The position numbers and the translations under genes are program-made. A stretch of DNA of 64,000 nucleotides from Bidens hawaiensis (lineage: Eukaryota > Streptophyta > Magnoliopsida > Asterales > Asteraceae). Under the pieces are notes generated by a model. It worked only from the letters and a program-made list of their open reading frames with translations, did no database searches and was not told where the DNA came from. This document shows positions 37,190-50,549 of this stretch, one piece after another. Positions within the stretch are counted from its first letter, which is position 1, and each line of letters opens with the position of its first letter. The stretch lies in contig JAIQDT010002049.1 in NCBI GenBank assembly GCA_021521415.1, positions 359,517 through 423,516 of the forward strand. The letters are read 5' to 3'.

Positions 37190-37493
37190 TTAAAATAAAA
37201 ATTAATCTCACCAAATATTTGATATGAAAATCCTATAAAATTAGTATCCAGTATTTTTAAAAGATATTATTTATAATGAAGAAACAATTTTATAGTAAAA
37301 AATATTCTCACCAAACCTAGATATCTTTTAAACCCAGTTATAACATCTCAGTTGTTTGTGAAACTCTTTTATCATCAAGTCCTAAGTATGTTATTAACTT
37401 CTTTACAATAAATAAAATTAAAATCCAAAAAAATACGTAAATATTATAAACGAATAACGTAATGCAACCCCGTAATACGGGGATAAAAACTAG
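37190..37493 (+). mobile_element. Helitron 3' half related to the one at 30656
   Basis: It shares the blocks TTTGATATGAAAATCCTATA and ACAATAAATAAAATTAAAATC with 30656-31625, and the same terminus: palindrome CCCCGTA-A-TACGGGG (37468-37482), then CTAG followed by T. I find no 5' TC end. Either it is truncated or its 5' end lies beyond the NIN-like fragment to its left. Confidence 0.65.
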
Positions 37494-39429
37494 TATCCTA
37501 ATAATCATTAAACCGTATATGGTATAAACTCCAAGTATAATTCTAAAAACGAAAATTCCCCAAATAGCCATTTTTGACTAACACTTTTCATTTTTAGCCA
37601 TGGTTTTGAAAAAATACTAAAAATTGCCATTTTTTATGTCGGATCCAACGGAATTTCAACACTATCCGACGGAATTCGTGGATATTTAAAACCGCGGCAT
37701 GTGTCAACGTATTAATGGATCTGACGGAATTAGTTAAAGAACCGCCGGATATGACGGAATTTTTAATGGATCCGACGGAGTTCTTCATCTTCTACCCCTC
37801 AAACCCTAAACCTTCCTAACCAATCTTCATCTCCATCTTTCTTATTTCTCCACAAAATCAAGCAAATCCATAGTGTAAATCGCTTAGAATTTCAAGAACA
37901 CAACCATAGTATTTAATTTCACCCTAGAACTCAAAATTAAAAACCCCCGAATTGAAAGTTTGGGTTTCGACGAACAAATTAAACATTCGGATCCGATGGA
38001 AGCATGAACTGAACCGTCAGATCCGACTGCTTAATATTATGTCGCATAGAACACGAATCCGTCTGACAGCTTAAAAAACATCGGATTCGCCGGAAAATTT
38101 AAATGCGTGTCAACATCTGATAGGCTATACTAATCCGTCGGATTATCAGTTCTTGTTTCTGTTAGATCCGACGGAATAATATGGCCATCTTGGGAATTTT
38201 TTAAAAACCCTGGCTGTTCTTAGAAAGTGTTGGTCAAAAGTGACTATTTGAAAATTTTCCCATTCTAAAAATAATTTTTAAATCTGATAAATTCATGCCC
38301 AAAAATGATAACTTGTCTTTTAAACTAACCAATTTTTCTTTATAAAATACAGCATTTTTATATGAAATTTTGTTTTATTGTTACTGACACTTTATTATAT
38401 AGCCCATGAGTTTGTGACAATAAACTCTATTTCTTTTTAATAAAATACAATGTATCCAGTATATAGGGGAAAGGATAAATAAAAGGGTGTTTTGCCTAAG
38501 GTGGAAGGGGTTGTGAACTCGGCTGGTCCGAGTAGGCCGGGTAGTCTGGGAAAACCGGCCCCCTCTTCCAAGTAGTTAAGCCGAGTAAAAGTACTTGGGT
38601 TGAGTAGATGACTATAGATTTGTAGTATGATTTGTTTTGGTTGACTTAAAGGTGGTATTATCATATTATTAGTTTATCGTTGAGCGGGTACTTGGGTACA
38701 CCACCCCTCTAATTAAAGTATTTTTGGGTTGCTTTGAGGTGACACTACACTATTTGTTTAATTGCGCTTTTGTGATCTATTTATAAAATTCACCTCACTA
38801 GATGGTTAATCCATCAGCATAGTTATTTCTAGAATTCACATCACTTAATGCATAAAATTGTTCATTTTAACTTTTTATTTTTCTGCAGAAATTATATTAT
38901 CGAACAACAATTGTTACAAATAAGTTAATTAAGTTTGATATGAACTCCCTAGCGATGGTTAACTTTATGACATTTTTCATGTCAGACGGAAGTTTTCTTT
39001 AGTATCCATTGTGAACGAATATCTTGACGATAACAGTGCGGTCTTTTAACCCATGACAAACTCGTTTATTAAAAAGGATTAGTTTTAGGCTCGATCCTGT
39101 TTAAGCTCAGCTGGATTCGAGCTTTTAGCGAGCCAAACTCGAGTAGCTTATGAGCGGCTTAACTCATTTACATTTTACACCCTGCTAAATTTCATTATAT
39201 GATATTTAGTAATGAAATAAAAATCAGTTACTTATAACACTAAAAATGTCTACCTAGCCATTTCATAGTAAATCATATAACATTAGTATTAGTAACTTAT
39301 AAACTTAAAAAGACGTCTGTTTCAACAAACGGTCAATTATAATGCTGTCTAAACACCAAGAGCAGTCTTCATTGCATTGCAAATTTAGATCATTGTTACA
39401 AAATAGACATTTGATTTAATAAACGTTAT
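37494..39429. other. No gene seen
   Basis: It contains scattered ATCCGACGGA words (37640-38190), probably an old repeat. At 38440-38720 lies a GC-richer stretch without coding pattern. The right end is the 3' flank of the receptor kinase pseudogene. Confidence 0.45.
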
Positions 39430-40507
39430 CTAACGACCATCTACGAGTGTGATGGTCATTGCGTTAGTTGATGACGGTGCATGGGTGCTTGATGACTTGT
39501 CGTCTCTAGGAACATGCTCGGTGTAAAAGAAACCGGGTTGTTTGGGTTCGGGTAATTCTCCTTCACTACTTAGTGTCACTACAACCGAAGACATAGTTGG
39601 CCTATCATCGGGGTTTCTTTGTACACACAATAAAGCCAATTCGATCGATCTTAACACTTCGTATAAATGGCATGAGTTGGTTATTGTCGGGTCAATGAGC
39701 TCCATTAACTGACCTTCTTGATAAAGTAACCATGCCTAAAATTTGTCAAGAAAAGTATATTTTAGAATATATGAAAGATAAAAAATGGACAAATTGACCC
39801 TTTACCCGACCCCTCCGTTTTGCCACTTATAGGAAATACTTACATGTCCTAGAAGGTTATGATGGTGGTTATGGTGGAAAAACCCTCGGTTTTTCTTCCC
39901 ACTCACAATCTCCAATACCAAAACACCAAAACTAAACACATCTGATTTTACTGAGAAAACACCATTCACTGCGTATTCTGGAGACATATAACCACTACAA
40001 AACAAGAACTCTAAGTATGGTAAAAGGGTTTGTAACAAAAAAAACCCTAAAAAACTCGAAAGTAGTAAATCGATCGAACAGGTTGAAACTAGAAAGTTTT
40101 CCAACTTGTAATTTTTAACGCATACAACCTCGTAAATTGTCTTATTTAAAAAAAAAGATTTTTATTTTTTAATAACATAGTCCTTTAGTCAAGTTTGTAA
40201 ATTTTACAATGCACAAAAAAGTGGGACAAAAAGTGTTGTCTAGCCTAACTCGCACTAAAAGTTACCATTTTGACCCCTTATCCGACCCCTCCCATCCGAC
40301 CCATTTTGTAAATTACAGTTTTTGTAACCAACTTTTTTGTTTTTAAAATATACAAAACTGAAAAAAAAAAAGAAAAAAAAAGTGTTTCGGGTCAACACAA
40401 GTACACAACCAGCCCGACCCATACTAAAATGTACCTTTTTGACCAAATACGCAACCCACACACAAACCATTAAGTAAAATATAGTTTTTTTTTTGTTTTT
40501 CTTGTTT

Positions 40508-40509
<2 letters not shown>

Positions 40510-40555
<46 letters not shown>
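40510..40555. repeat. (AT)n microsatellite
   Basis: About 23 AT units at the left edge of a MITE inside the receptor kinase pseudogene. Confidence 0.95.
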
Positions 40556-40557
<2 letters not shown>

Positions 40558-41097
40558 ATAAGGATCCTAAGAGAATCATTGACAAATTGAAAACTTTGAG
40601 AACCATTTTGGACCATTAAAAAAAACCTCTAAAAAAATATTTAAAAAATTATAAAACAAAAAAACAAAAATTTTAAAAAAGTAAAAAAAACCAAAATCCT
40701 TATATTTCATTCCGGCTTCATTAAAAAAAACCGAATTTTTTTTAATTCGTATTATACCTATACACATATGTATATTTTCATTTAATCTCTAGTTACGTAA
40801 TGTACACATATATACATTATCATTTACCTTAAATTATACGTATGTGTATAGAAAAAAACCATATGTGTACATATATGTATAATTTAGCTAAACCGAGGAT
40901 TTTTTTTTAAGTTTTTTTTTTGTTTTTTTTACAAACCGGGATGATAAATAAGAACTTTGGTTTTTTTAATTTTTTTTTATTTTGGTATTTTTTTTTGTTT
41001 TATAACTTTTTTTATTTTTGGGTTCTTTGTGACCCAAAATAGCTCTGATGGTTCTCAATTCTTAAAGATTTCTCACATGATCCTGATCTTATATATA
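40553..41097. mobile_element. MITE-like element in an intron of the receptor kinase pseudogene
   Basis: The left end (TATAGGATAAGGATCCTAAG, then TTGAGAACCATTTTGG) is mirrored at the right, where the inverse strand reads TATAAGATCAGGATCATG and TTGAGAACCATCAGAGC. It is flanked by AT and AG microsatellites. The interior is T- and A-run rich and non-coding. Confidence 0.6.
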
Positions 41098-43857
41098 GAG
41101 AGAGAGAGAGATAAAAGTGATTAGGGCCAACATGAGCCCAACCTGGCCCGAATTAATATTACCCAATTAGACCCATTCTGCCACTCAGTCTTGACATAGA
41201 AAATTGAAGTAGAAAAGAGTATGTAGAAACATACTAAGTTCCAACAACTTTCATTGTATTTGCTTGAGTCTCATCTCCTATAAAGCTTCTAGCCATGCCA
41301 AAATCTGATATCTTCGGATTCATATCAAAATCCAACAAAATATTGCTAGCTTTTACTGAAGTCCACGTGCAATCCCGTTTATAATGTTGAACCGTTCGGG
41401 CCAATCAAGTAACTTTCGTCGGCATTCATCTAACCAAAATGACAAAAATCATTTTATACTAGTTTATACGTGACAAATTAATATAAACATAAAATTTTAA
41501 TTAATATGAATACGCGAGGAGAAGGAAACAAACCAAATATGAAGTAATCAAGGCTTTTATTAGGCATGTATTCGTAGATTAACATTTGTTCATCTCCTTG
41601 AATGCAACATCCAAGAAGCCTTACAAGATTTCTATGTTGAAGTTTAGATATGCAAATAACTTCGTTTTTGAACTCGTCAAGTCCTTGATTGGATGTTTTC
41701 GAGAGACGTTTAACAGCTATTTCTTTTCCGTCTTGAAGAACACCCTAAGATGTAAATATGTTTGATAAAAATATAATCAAACTAATAATAAAAATGTTAG
41801 CTAATAGGGGTACAAGTAGTCTAAAACTAACCTTGTAAACGGGTCCATAACCGCCTTCTCCGAGCTTATTATTAAATGAAAAGTTATGCGTAGCTTTAAC
41901 TATTTTGGATAAACGAAATAATGGCAGCTCGAGATCTTCCTTCTGGCTCTCATTGGTGTAAAGTTGATCGGTATCGGTTCCCGCTTGTTCCTCTACAATG
42001 GTAAAAGAGTATGGGTTAAAAAACACAATTTTTACACATAAAAACCTCTAAATTGTTCTTTTAAATTGTTAAAAGTTGGCAAAATGGGCTAGTCTCTAGT
42101 CAAAACGGGCCAGCTTGGGTCGGCCCAAAACATTACTTGTTAAAAAACAAATAGTTTTCTTTATAAATACTTCACGTGTTAAAGATACTTACAAAAAAAC
42201 TAAAGTATTTCAATATAAACGTAACTAAGAATAAAATGATTTAGGAGGTTTTAATTACTTACCTTCTCCCTTTGGAACGGATTTCTTTTTCCATTTTTTC
42301 CAAAAAACTAACATAAGGCCCGCGCTTACTAAGACTCCGCCAACTAATGCAAGGATCATCAGAATCATTTTTCGTTTCTTCTTATGAGAACGTGACACGC
42401 CTTTTTTCATATCAAAACAGTTAGCATTCGGGTTATTAGTTAAAAAGGAAAAATAAAAAAAATATATTCAAACAAACATAAGTTAAAAGAAATAAACTAA
42501 GAATAGTCTGCATCTATCAGAAGGTTATTACTCACTACAAAAAAGATATTTATCACTTTGGTCCTTTTGAACATATTCTAGTAAACCTTTTGAAAAACAG
42601 TTCACAAAAGAAAATTAACATATAATTAAAAATAAGTTATTCTTGTTACCTAACTCAGAGAAGGCCATCCTGATATAGAGCACCGACGAACACGACGGGC
42701 CTTCTTGAATATCAACCAAATCACAGGTCCAAATCATACACCCCGCCCCACCCGTCTTCAATATATTCGCATAGGCCATACACGAGCAATTCTTCAAACA
42801 CAACTTCTCACATTGCGACAACGTCACATTCTTATAAAAAAACGAATATTGCAAATCAGGCAACTTAATATTCGCGTGCTTCACAAACCCGTCCTTCTTA
42901 CAATCCAAAGCCTTCCTCCTCACACACCCTTTAGACCAATTTGCACCATTCCATTCATTTTGATATTTTGGCACAAACTTATCCAAACAACCACATTTTG
43001 GAAAACTGTTGATAGCACAACTACCATAAGCACCACACACCAAATCTCAGCCGTCGGTTATAGGGATCGAAAAATAAACAACCCAATCTTTAACTTGGTC
43101 AGCCCACACCCATCTTTGTGCTATGCCAGAATGATTCATGGTCAGCCTTGATATCATTGAGGAGTTCAACATTTTATAAGTGTAAAAAACCTCATTCTCA
43201 TTAAAAACCATATCAAACTTATAAATAGCATTTTGTGGCAAAACTGAAATCCCACCAAAATCAATACCATTCCATGGCTCACTTCTATACTGAAGCACAC
43301 CATTTTTTCTAATAATTTGGTGCGGGTACCCACGAAGATCACACCCGAACATATATTCACCCGTCGACGGGTCATTATCATTTTTCCATGATGTGATGTA
43401 ACTTGCCCTCCCGGTTAGCAAATCCTTGCCCATTTTCATCCCGGGCAGCATTGTGTCACCCGGGTAATCAAAACTTTGCCATAGAAAGTTCAAATTATCG
43501 TTTTTATCTCGCACAACAAGATTCCCGGAATCTAAAAGTTGTGCTATAGGATTTTGAACAGGTTTTGAATAATTAGAAGACCATAGGATCATGTTATTGT
43601 TATTTGAAATGGTGAGTAACCAGGGATTTGTGATCTTTAACATACCCGAATTGTCAGTAACCGGGGTTTCTCGGTTAGCAACCCAAACAACTGTTTTTGT
43701 TGGTATGCTTTTGTACCATATGCCAATGTACCGGTTTTTTGAAGTTCCCGGGCTGAAAAAGTCCAATTCAAAAAGCCCACGGGCTGAAACTATCGTGGCA
43801 CCGTCTTTTAGAGGGAAAGTTGAGGTGATGGTGTCGGTTGAACCCGCGACGATTTGA

Positions 43858-45694
43858 ATTAAAAAGAAAAGGTATCATGAAATATAAGAAGCTGCATTTT
43901 TATAAAAAAGAAAGTAGTCATGTTTTATGCAAATAAGAATATAAGAAAGTAGTCACTTTGGTTCTAAGTACAAGACCATTTTCTTGTTTTTTTAATTTAT
44001 TCATAAGCAAGATACTATAACAAGTAAAAACTAAGACAGTGTTATTGTATTTGTACCTTTTGGATATTGAAGTCGACTGCACGAAACAAGCGTATGATTT
44101 CGGCTTAAATGTCTTCATGGCCGAGATTATCATACACGAATTTGAAAAAACTATGCGTTATTTTACTTGAGTAAGCTAAGATAAAATAAGTGTTATGAAA
44201 CAAGTTGCTATGTTAAGTTAGAGGCTATTTAAGAGTTGTATGAAAGTAGTGCATATGATAAGAAGCTTAAATCATGTCATGTTTTGTCTAGACTTTTGGA
44301 GAACTCAAGTTCCCTCAATCCCACAAAGATTGCAAAATGATGGTAGGTTTATAAATATAATAGTTAATTAAGATAAAATCTTGAGGATATGTTGGTTTTT
44401 GGGTCATGGATTGGATCTGGGTCCGGGCCCACCTCGGTCGAATTAACAACCTGTCAAGTAATTGTTTTTATTGCACGTAAGAACTTACCTTTTATACTAA
44501 TCAATATTGTCCTGTTTGCTTATAAGAAAAAGTTTTTAGGAGGTGCAGATGTTAAAAATACTTATGATTTGCTCGAAATCAGCTCATTTGTTCTTGAACC
44601 GGGCCAATGTAAGCTCAGGTCATTGGCCTTTTGTTAAGCTTGTTTTAACTAAAATCCAAAAGTTTAATATATATAAAGTGTAACCCAATAGCATAACCAA
44701 ATTTAAATTTATAGTTTGTTAATTATGCATGATATTTTGTTAATTTTTTTTCTTTTTCATATATATAAGTAGGGATAAGGGACGTATAGTTTATTGTACA
44801 AATTATGTTTAACGTAAAAATCGTGCAAAGTCCTTTCGCGTCATAAATACACGTTATGTAAATAAAGTAATTATATATGAAGTAAATAAAATACACTTAA
44901 ATCTTTATTAACTGCGGACAAAATTACCACGACAAAAAAATAAATTAATATAAAAATAGTGAGCTGGCTCGAATTTTTACGAGCTAAGATTGAGTCAGCA
45001 TTTTACTCATTAAGATAAAGAGCCAGCTCGGCTCAGCTTGTTTATGACCACTTCTAATATGATAACTACGAGAATCGGTCTTGATACGATGTTTCTTCCA
45101 TGGAATTAGGAATCCCATCTTCCTAAACTTTGATTTAAAATTGGGATTCACATTTTATCATGTTCCATGCAAAACCCTCAAATCAATGGTTTTGTCATGC
45201 ATGAAATTAATTAATTATAATAGTTTAGGGATCTCAAAGGCATGCAATATTTGATTATATCATCGTGAGCGTATGAAATCCCTCGTAACAAATAGCAAAT
45301 TCAAGAACTTTGAAGTTTGAGCATTAACAAAAAAGATCATCCATGATTGTTTGTTTATTTTCTTAGTATTGTTTATGATTTATGCATGTCTCAAAGCATT
45401 TGTAGTTTTGGCTTCCAAACACTCACTAGTTCTTGAGCATAAACACTAGCAGACGCTTGATCGAAGACGAACAGTGGTGGGGTTTTTTCGGCTTATGATG
45501 AAACTGAATTGGACAGCGGAAGGCGTCTAGGTCCATACGACTCGTATAGATTCCAGTCATGCTAGAATGTGTCAAAACAAAATCGCATACAATTTATGAC
45601 TGTTATCTTTACAACTCGTATGTTTTGAAATATTTTTAATTATCAATGTTAACTTTTTATAATTACATAAAACTAAAATTTGAAAATATACATC
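43858..45694. other. Upstream flank of the receptor kinase pseudogene, no gene seen
   Basis: AT-rich DNA. The ORF around 44389-44637 has no recognisable content. Confidence 0.45.
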
Positions 45695-45702
45695 ATGGGT
45701 AT

Positions 45703-46281
45703 TAGGGCTGGCAATTTATGCATGATACGCAAATACACGATACGAACCTACAAAGTTTTAATAGGTATCATGCATGGCCTTAATAGATATCGTGTACTAA
45801 GCATGTATACATAAATCGACCTGTTAAGTACCCGTTAGTACCTAATTAGATTTTTTTATAAATACAAATATATAATAATGCAATATGTGATATGCCCTAA
45901 ATAGTTAATCATAAATTTTTATACCAAACAATTGATCACGACACATATCATTACAATCCAACATCAAGCAGACGGCGCATAAACCATTCTCCGATTCTCC
46001 CTCTTTGGATCTTCGGTAGTCCGGTGATTTCCATCCACATCTCTGGTAGTCGCAGGCCTTCGATTCTCCGGTCTGCTTCTCCGATTCTTCGACAGTTTGG
46101 CCTCCTCGCAATTGTAACGGCGCCACGGTATTAGCATATTCGTGTCTTATTGTGTATACCTGGTATTAACAGGTTCGGGTTTGAGATACAGGTACACAAT
46201 AAGTTTTCGTGTCGTGCACAGGGATACATGTTTCGTGTTTGTGTCTTATCGTGTACGGGTATACACAATATGCTAGTCCTA
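45703..46281. mobile_element. Probable hAT-type MITE, 579 bp
   Basis: The left end TAGGGCTGGCAATTTATGC and the inverse right end TAGGACTAGCATATTGTG match over most of the first 12 positions. Flanking 8-mers ATGGGTAT and ATGGTACT are similar but not identical, so the insertion is old. The interior is rich in ACACGATA/TATCGTGT words. Confidence 0.5.
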
Positions 46282-46289
46282 ATGGTACT

Positions 46290-47438
46290 AGTGTAAGTGA
46301 ATAATGTAGTGACCTCCATCTCTTCATTCACTAACACGTTTACGAACTGAATGAAAAGATAGAGTTCAATTTTCTGTTTGTACAATACTTGAAAGATGTT
46401 TAGAAAGAGTCCATGCCATATAATCGTGTTACATAAGATTTTTTGACAAATGGGCGTGCCACATAAGCAAGAGACTAACAGAGTTAACTATCCGTTAGTC
46501 ACAGACCGTTGAAAACAGATACACCTTTAGTTGAGACCGTCATCAACCAAGTGTAAAGTTGGGCTGTTATTTACTAATAGGTCATAGTTAAAACTATTTA
46601 CTATTTAAAACCAATTTTCCTAATGAAAATAAATAAATAGATACACCCAAAATCGTTATATGCATTTAAAGTGTAAACCTAATGAAAATTTCTAACAATT
46701 TATATTAACGACTTTTGGGAGTTGTTTAGGTCAACAAGAGAACATATTTTGATAATTCCAAATCATAAGATAAATAATTAAATATGAGTAACGTGTTTTT
46801 AAGAATGTTTAACATATGAATAGCATCCTCGCATGGAACTCTCAACGATGTCGTGTGAATGTTCAATTTCTATAATTCTTTATTCTCTAAACATATATTA
46901 AAAGAAACTAAAGAAGTGATAGGACTTAATAAGATAATGTAAAATACTAAAATAGTAACATGATATAAGGTTAAAATTAAAATGACTATATGTTAATAAT
47001 TTTATAAACAAGTCTTTTATGATTCAACTCATTCAAGAGTCAAGACAAATATATAAAATAAACTAAAGGTTATAAAAAGATGCAAAGTTCAAAAAGAATT
47101 ATTAAAATCATAAATTAAAAAAAAATTACAAGACAAATTAAATCATTTGGGGCTTTATTTTTTATTTTTAAAAGGTTTATAACTTCATACTTGAAAGTAT
47201 TTTTATATTATAAAGAAATTGGTGGAAGAATCTTCCTTATTCTTTCAACAACTTTTTGAGTCTTGAACTTTACAACATATACATATTTACTAAAGCTATC
47301 ATATGAGAATTAACACAACATTTCAATTTAAAAGCATGCCACATTTTCCTAAAGCAATGACCGGCTTTGGTACTTTCCACATATTAACATGTCAATTTCC
47401 ATGCAAATTGGTTTGAAAAAGTATGAAAGTATTTAAAT
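46290..47438. other. No gene seen
   Basis: Very AT-rich spacer without recognisable features. Confidence 0.45.
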
Positions 47439-47934
47439 TAGAGGTGAAAAAAAACTGAACTTGAAACCAGAACTGAAAAAAAACTCGGAGCCGGTTTTTT
47501 TTGGTTTTTAATACCCTACCCTATCCGTAGGTTACAAATAGGGTATGCATTTAACTACCAAAACCCATACCCGAACTGGACCCGATTTGTACCCGGTGAT
47601 ACCCGAAAACCGGAACCGGTTCCATATCGGAACCGGATTTTCCCAATTCTCGAAACTGGGTTTTTTAAATACCTGAAAAATACCCAAAAATCCCCCTAAA
47701 AAGTGCAGCCTCTTAAAAAATCCAATCTATACCCGAAAAAACCCAGAAAAAAACATGCTTTTCAATTACCGGAAATAAGGTAATCAAATACCCGGTTTTA
47801 GAATACCTGGGTTCTATACCCGATACATAGGGTATGATTTTTAGAGGAAATACCCAAACTCAGGTATTGCCAATAACCGGTCATACCTGAACCTGGTTTC
47901 AGGGTATTTGAAAAATCCGATTTTTGCACCTCTA
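47439..47934. mobile_element. hAT-type MITE, 496 bp, same family as 9224-9714
   Basis: The ends are TAGAGGTG and CACCTCTA, and an exact 8-bp target duplication ATTTAAAT flanks them (47431-47438 and 47935-47942). The interior has the same degenerate ACCCGAAAC/CCGGAACCGG words, and the same blocks appear in the same order as in the other copy. Confidence 0.88.
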
Positions 47935-47942
47935 ATTTAAAT

Positions 47943-49155
47943 ACCATTCGTATCCTAGTTCTGGATCTGGACGTGGAGGCCCATATGCAATGGCCCAACA
48001 ACTGAGCAATCCATATATAAGGAAGCCCAGAAGTCTGAACGAAGCAAGCCTATATTAGCACTTAAAAGAAAACATTTCGACTTGATATTATTTTAAACCA
48101 ACTTTGATGATTGAGTTGTTCATAAATACATTTTAGCTACGAAACATTATCTGTGTTGTAAACTATGTATGGGTTTATAGTTTTCATAAAGCTTTACACA
48201 TTTGTTTATATTTTCAGGTATAAAAATGGATGGATATTAAGAACAGAAATATAATTTATTATATAAATATTTTAAGGGATTATATAACTAACTTAAGTTT
48301 GTACTTGTTACTAACAAGTGTTACACCCGGCGCGTTGCGTCGGAACAGGTCAGTAAAACCTGGGTGATGCAAAACCTAAAAGTTGTTGGTCCCCGGACAT
48401 TTAAGCGGTAAGTCGACAGGAATTTGGTTGGTTTTGGTTACATGCGTTATGGTATCGAAACTAAAACTCGGGCGTCGGTAAAACATGAACGTTATCAATC
48501 CCGGGTGTTGAGGTGGTGAGTCTACGTAAATTCGGTCGGTCTCAGTTACGTTTGTTACGGTATCAAAACTAAAACAAAAAAACAAAACTAAATACAAAAA
48601 CAAATTTGGCATTCGATTGGTTTTGTTACATTCGTAAAGGTACAATAACTAAAACAAAATGCGGTGAGTCTACGCGAATTCAATCGGTTTCCCTCACATT
48701 TTTACGGTACCGTAACTAAAACAAAAAAGAAATAACAAAAAATTAGCATCTGATCGATTTACTTCGGTTTGTTACGATGCCGAAACAAAAGACAAAGTGT
48801 CGTCGGCCACTAAGATGCCGCCAAGTGACCTAATCAGACACTTCGGCACCAAAGTTGTCTTATATTATATATAGTAATAGTAATGTGATAGTTAAGTTTA
48901 GAATTTTGTTTTACTACGCATGATTATTGACCGTCTAAAATAAAGAGGAAACCTTCAACTCTTTGAATAGATTTTTATATGGATTGATATTAAGAGATCA
49001 AAACTAAGATACAAAAACTTAATAGATGATGTAATTATTTGGGATGCCTTCGGGTGCATGCACTCGTGTATATATACAGTTTTGTTTTGTTGGTCGTTAA
49101 AGAAAAGAAAAAGAAAACCATCAATTGAACATTGAATATAATTATCTGATATTAT
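47943..49155. other. Spacer with a possible old minus-strand Helitron
   Basis: At 48310-48345 lies a GC-rich near-palindrome (CCGGCGCGTTGCGTCGG). At ~48850-48880 the minus strand reads CTATTACTATATATAATATA, like a Helitron 5' end. The expected CTRR terminus is not intact, so the call is weak. No gene seen. Confidence 0.35.
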
Positions 49156-49159
49156 ACCA

Positions 49160-49461
49160 ATGAGTTGGTGATGTAGTGGTAAGGAAGAGACTTGGTGTTT
49201 CATATGACCCGTATTTGATTCCTGCCCACATCATTTAGTTTCGGTGGCACTAGGTGATGATGGGAGACTATGCGAGTAATTAAGTCACGTTCACTAGTTG
49301 GATCATTGAATTAAACGGATTTTATCTCACCACATTGTCGTGCCTTCGGGCGAGTGTTCACGGGCATTGGCGTTAAGTCATCACCTGTATCGAAAGGTGT
49401 ACCCGGTGGGATGAATTTAGCCAGTAGCCTATTTGAAGGATTCGTTAACCATTAAAAAAAA
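49160..49461 (+). mobile_element. tRNA-derived SINE
   Basis: A tRNA-like head with box A (GATGTAGTGGTAAGG) and box B (TTTGATTCCTG, ~49213-49223) is followed by an unrelated body (GCCTTCGGGCGAGTGTTCAC) and an A-run at 49453-49461. Box spacing is right for a Pol III promoter. The target duplication is uncertain. Confidence 0.6.
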
Positions 49462-50031
49462 GTATACTAGTTTTATTAATCCACTATCACCTTTCGGTCG
49501 CTGCTGGTCCCAACTAACAAATTGGCTGACAACGATCTCACATTTTATCATATATTTTTTCCAACGGTCCATGACTAACAGAACGCTAACACTGTTAGTT
49601 GCAGGTTGCCGAAAAACGCTTTTGGCCGGAAAAATCACATTTTTTGCCCGGAAATTCTACTTGAACACCACGACCACCACCACCAACCAACCACCACCAC
49701 TTGAGCACCGCCAACCGATTCCGGCGATTGTTCTAGGGTTTCGACAACCTTAATAATTGGGACTTTTACTAAAAAAAGGTTCCTAAAGGTCTAATCTATG
49801 GTTACAAAAATGTTTGAGATGAAAATGTTGAGCTTTCTGGAAAAAAATGTGAGTTTTTCTAACACCCTGCAACTAATGGCGTTGGCATTCTGTTAATCAC
49901 GGACCTTTAGAAACAAATATGATAAAAATTAGAAGCGTTATCAACCAATTCATTAATTGAAACCACCAACAACTAAAATATAATAATAATTGAAATTAAT
50001 AAAAATCAATACAAATAAAAAAAATGATGTG
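49462..50031. other. No gene seen
   Basis: It contains a CCACCA-rich stretch and AT-rich DNA up to the retrotransposon. The last five bases are one copy of its target duplication. Confidence 0.45.
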
Positions 50032-50549
50032 TGAAGAGGTATGCACCTGCCCTAACATCGAGCGGGGCGGGTCAACCCACAAGATATAGACAAGAGGCTT
50101 GAAATCAAGATGTCATGAAGGCACAAAGCCAAAACCTATGCGCATGGCGCATATCACATATGCTCACGCATCACATATGCTCACGCGTATCACATGCTCA
50201 CGCACCATATATGCTCACGCATATCACATCTGCGCGTGGCGCATATCACATATGCTCACGCATATCACATCTGCGCGTGGCGCATCCGCGCGTGGCGCAT
50301 ATCACATATGCCCACGCATCAAAGATCTGCGCATGAAACATCTGCGCGTGAGAATAAAGAGAAGACCTCGCGCATCCTCAGGATAGGCGCATATCACACA
50401 TGCACATAATCAACCTCGTCCTTATCCAAATCAGGATAAGGACAACCCTGATTGTGCTCATCAGACAACCTTCCAGAAGGTATCCTTTAAGGAATAAAGA
50501 ATATGCTGATGTTGACAGCTGCCAATGAAAGGTGGACAACTCAGCAAAA

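Larger units (their letters stand above)
39430..43857 (-). pseudogene. S-domain (G-type lectin) receptor-like serine/threonine kinase, 7 exons, disabled
   Basis: Exon 1 (about 43857-42650) holds the bulb-lectin domain (GIWYKSIPTKTVVWVANRE), the S-locus glycoprotein domain and a PAN domain (CEKLCLKNCSCMAYAN). Exon 2 (to 42263) carries the membrane span (ILMILALVGGVLVSAGLMLVFW). Exons 41992-41832 and 41744-41534 encode the N-lobe ([11 protein letters not shown], then EIAVKRLSK). Exon 41429-41235 is followed by 39994-39844 ([10 protein letters not shown]) and 39735-39430 (C-lobe tail). Exon lengths of 211 and 151 bp are canonical for this family. Lesions: no in-frame start for the signal peptide; TGA at 43047-43049 in the S-domain; a ~43 bp deletion in exon 5 (195 instead of ~238 bp) that removes the HRD catalytic loop and shifts the frame; and no clear acceptor for exon 2. 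DFG is still present ([10 protein letters not shown]). Confidence 0.88.

Noticed and set aside
42705..43151. 148-codon plus-strand ORF
   Set aside because: It is the antisense shadow of the S-domain of the receptor kinase pseudogene.
48310..48880. Full minus-strand Helitron
   Set aside because: The hairpin and 5'-like end are suggestive but the CTRR terminus is not intact. Kept only as a weak note in the spacer entry.
50150..50340. CRISPR-like spaced repeat array in the LTR
   Set aside because: The repeats are degenerate, irregularly spaced and lie in a eukaryotic retroelement. There are no unique spacers of constant length and no cas genes.
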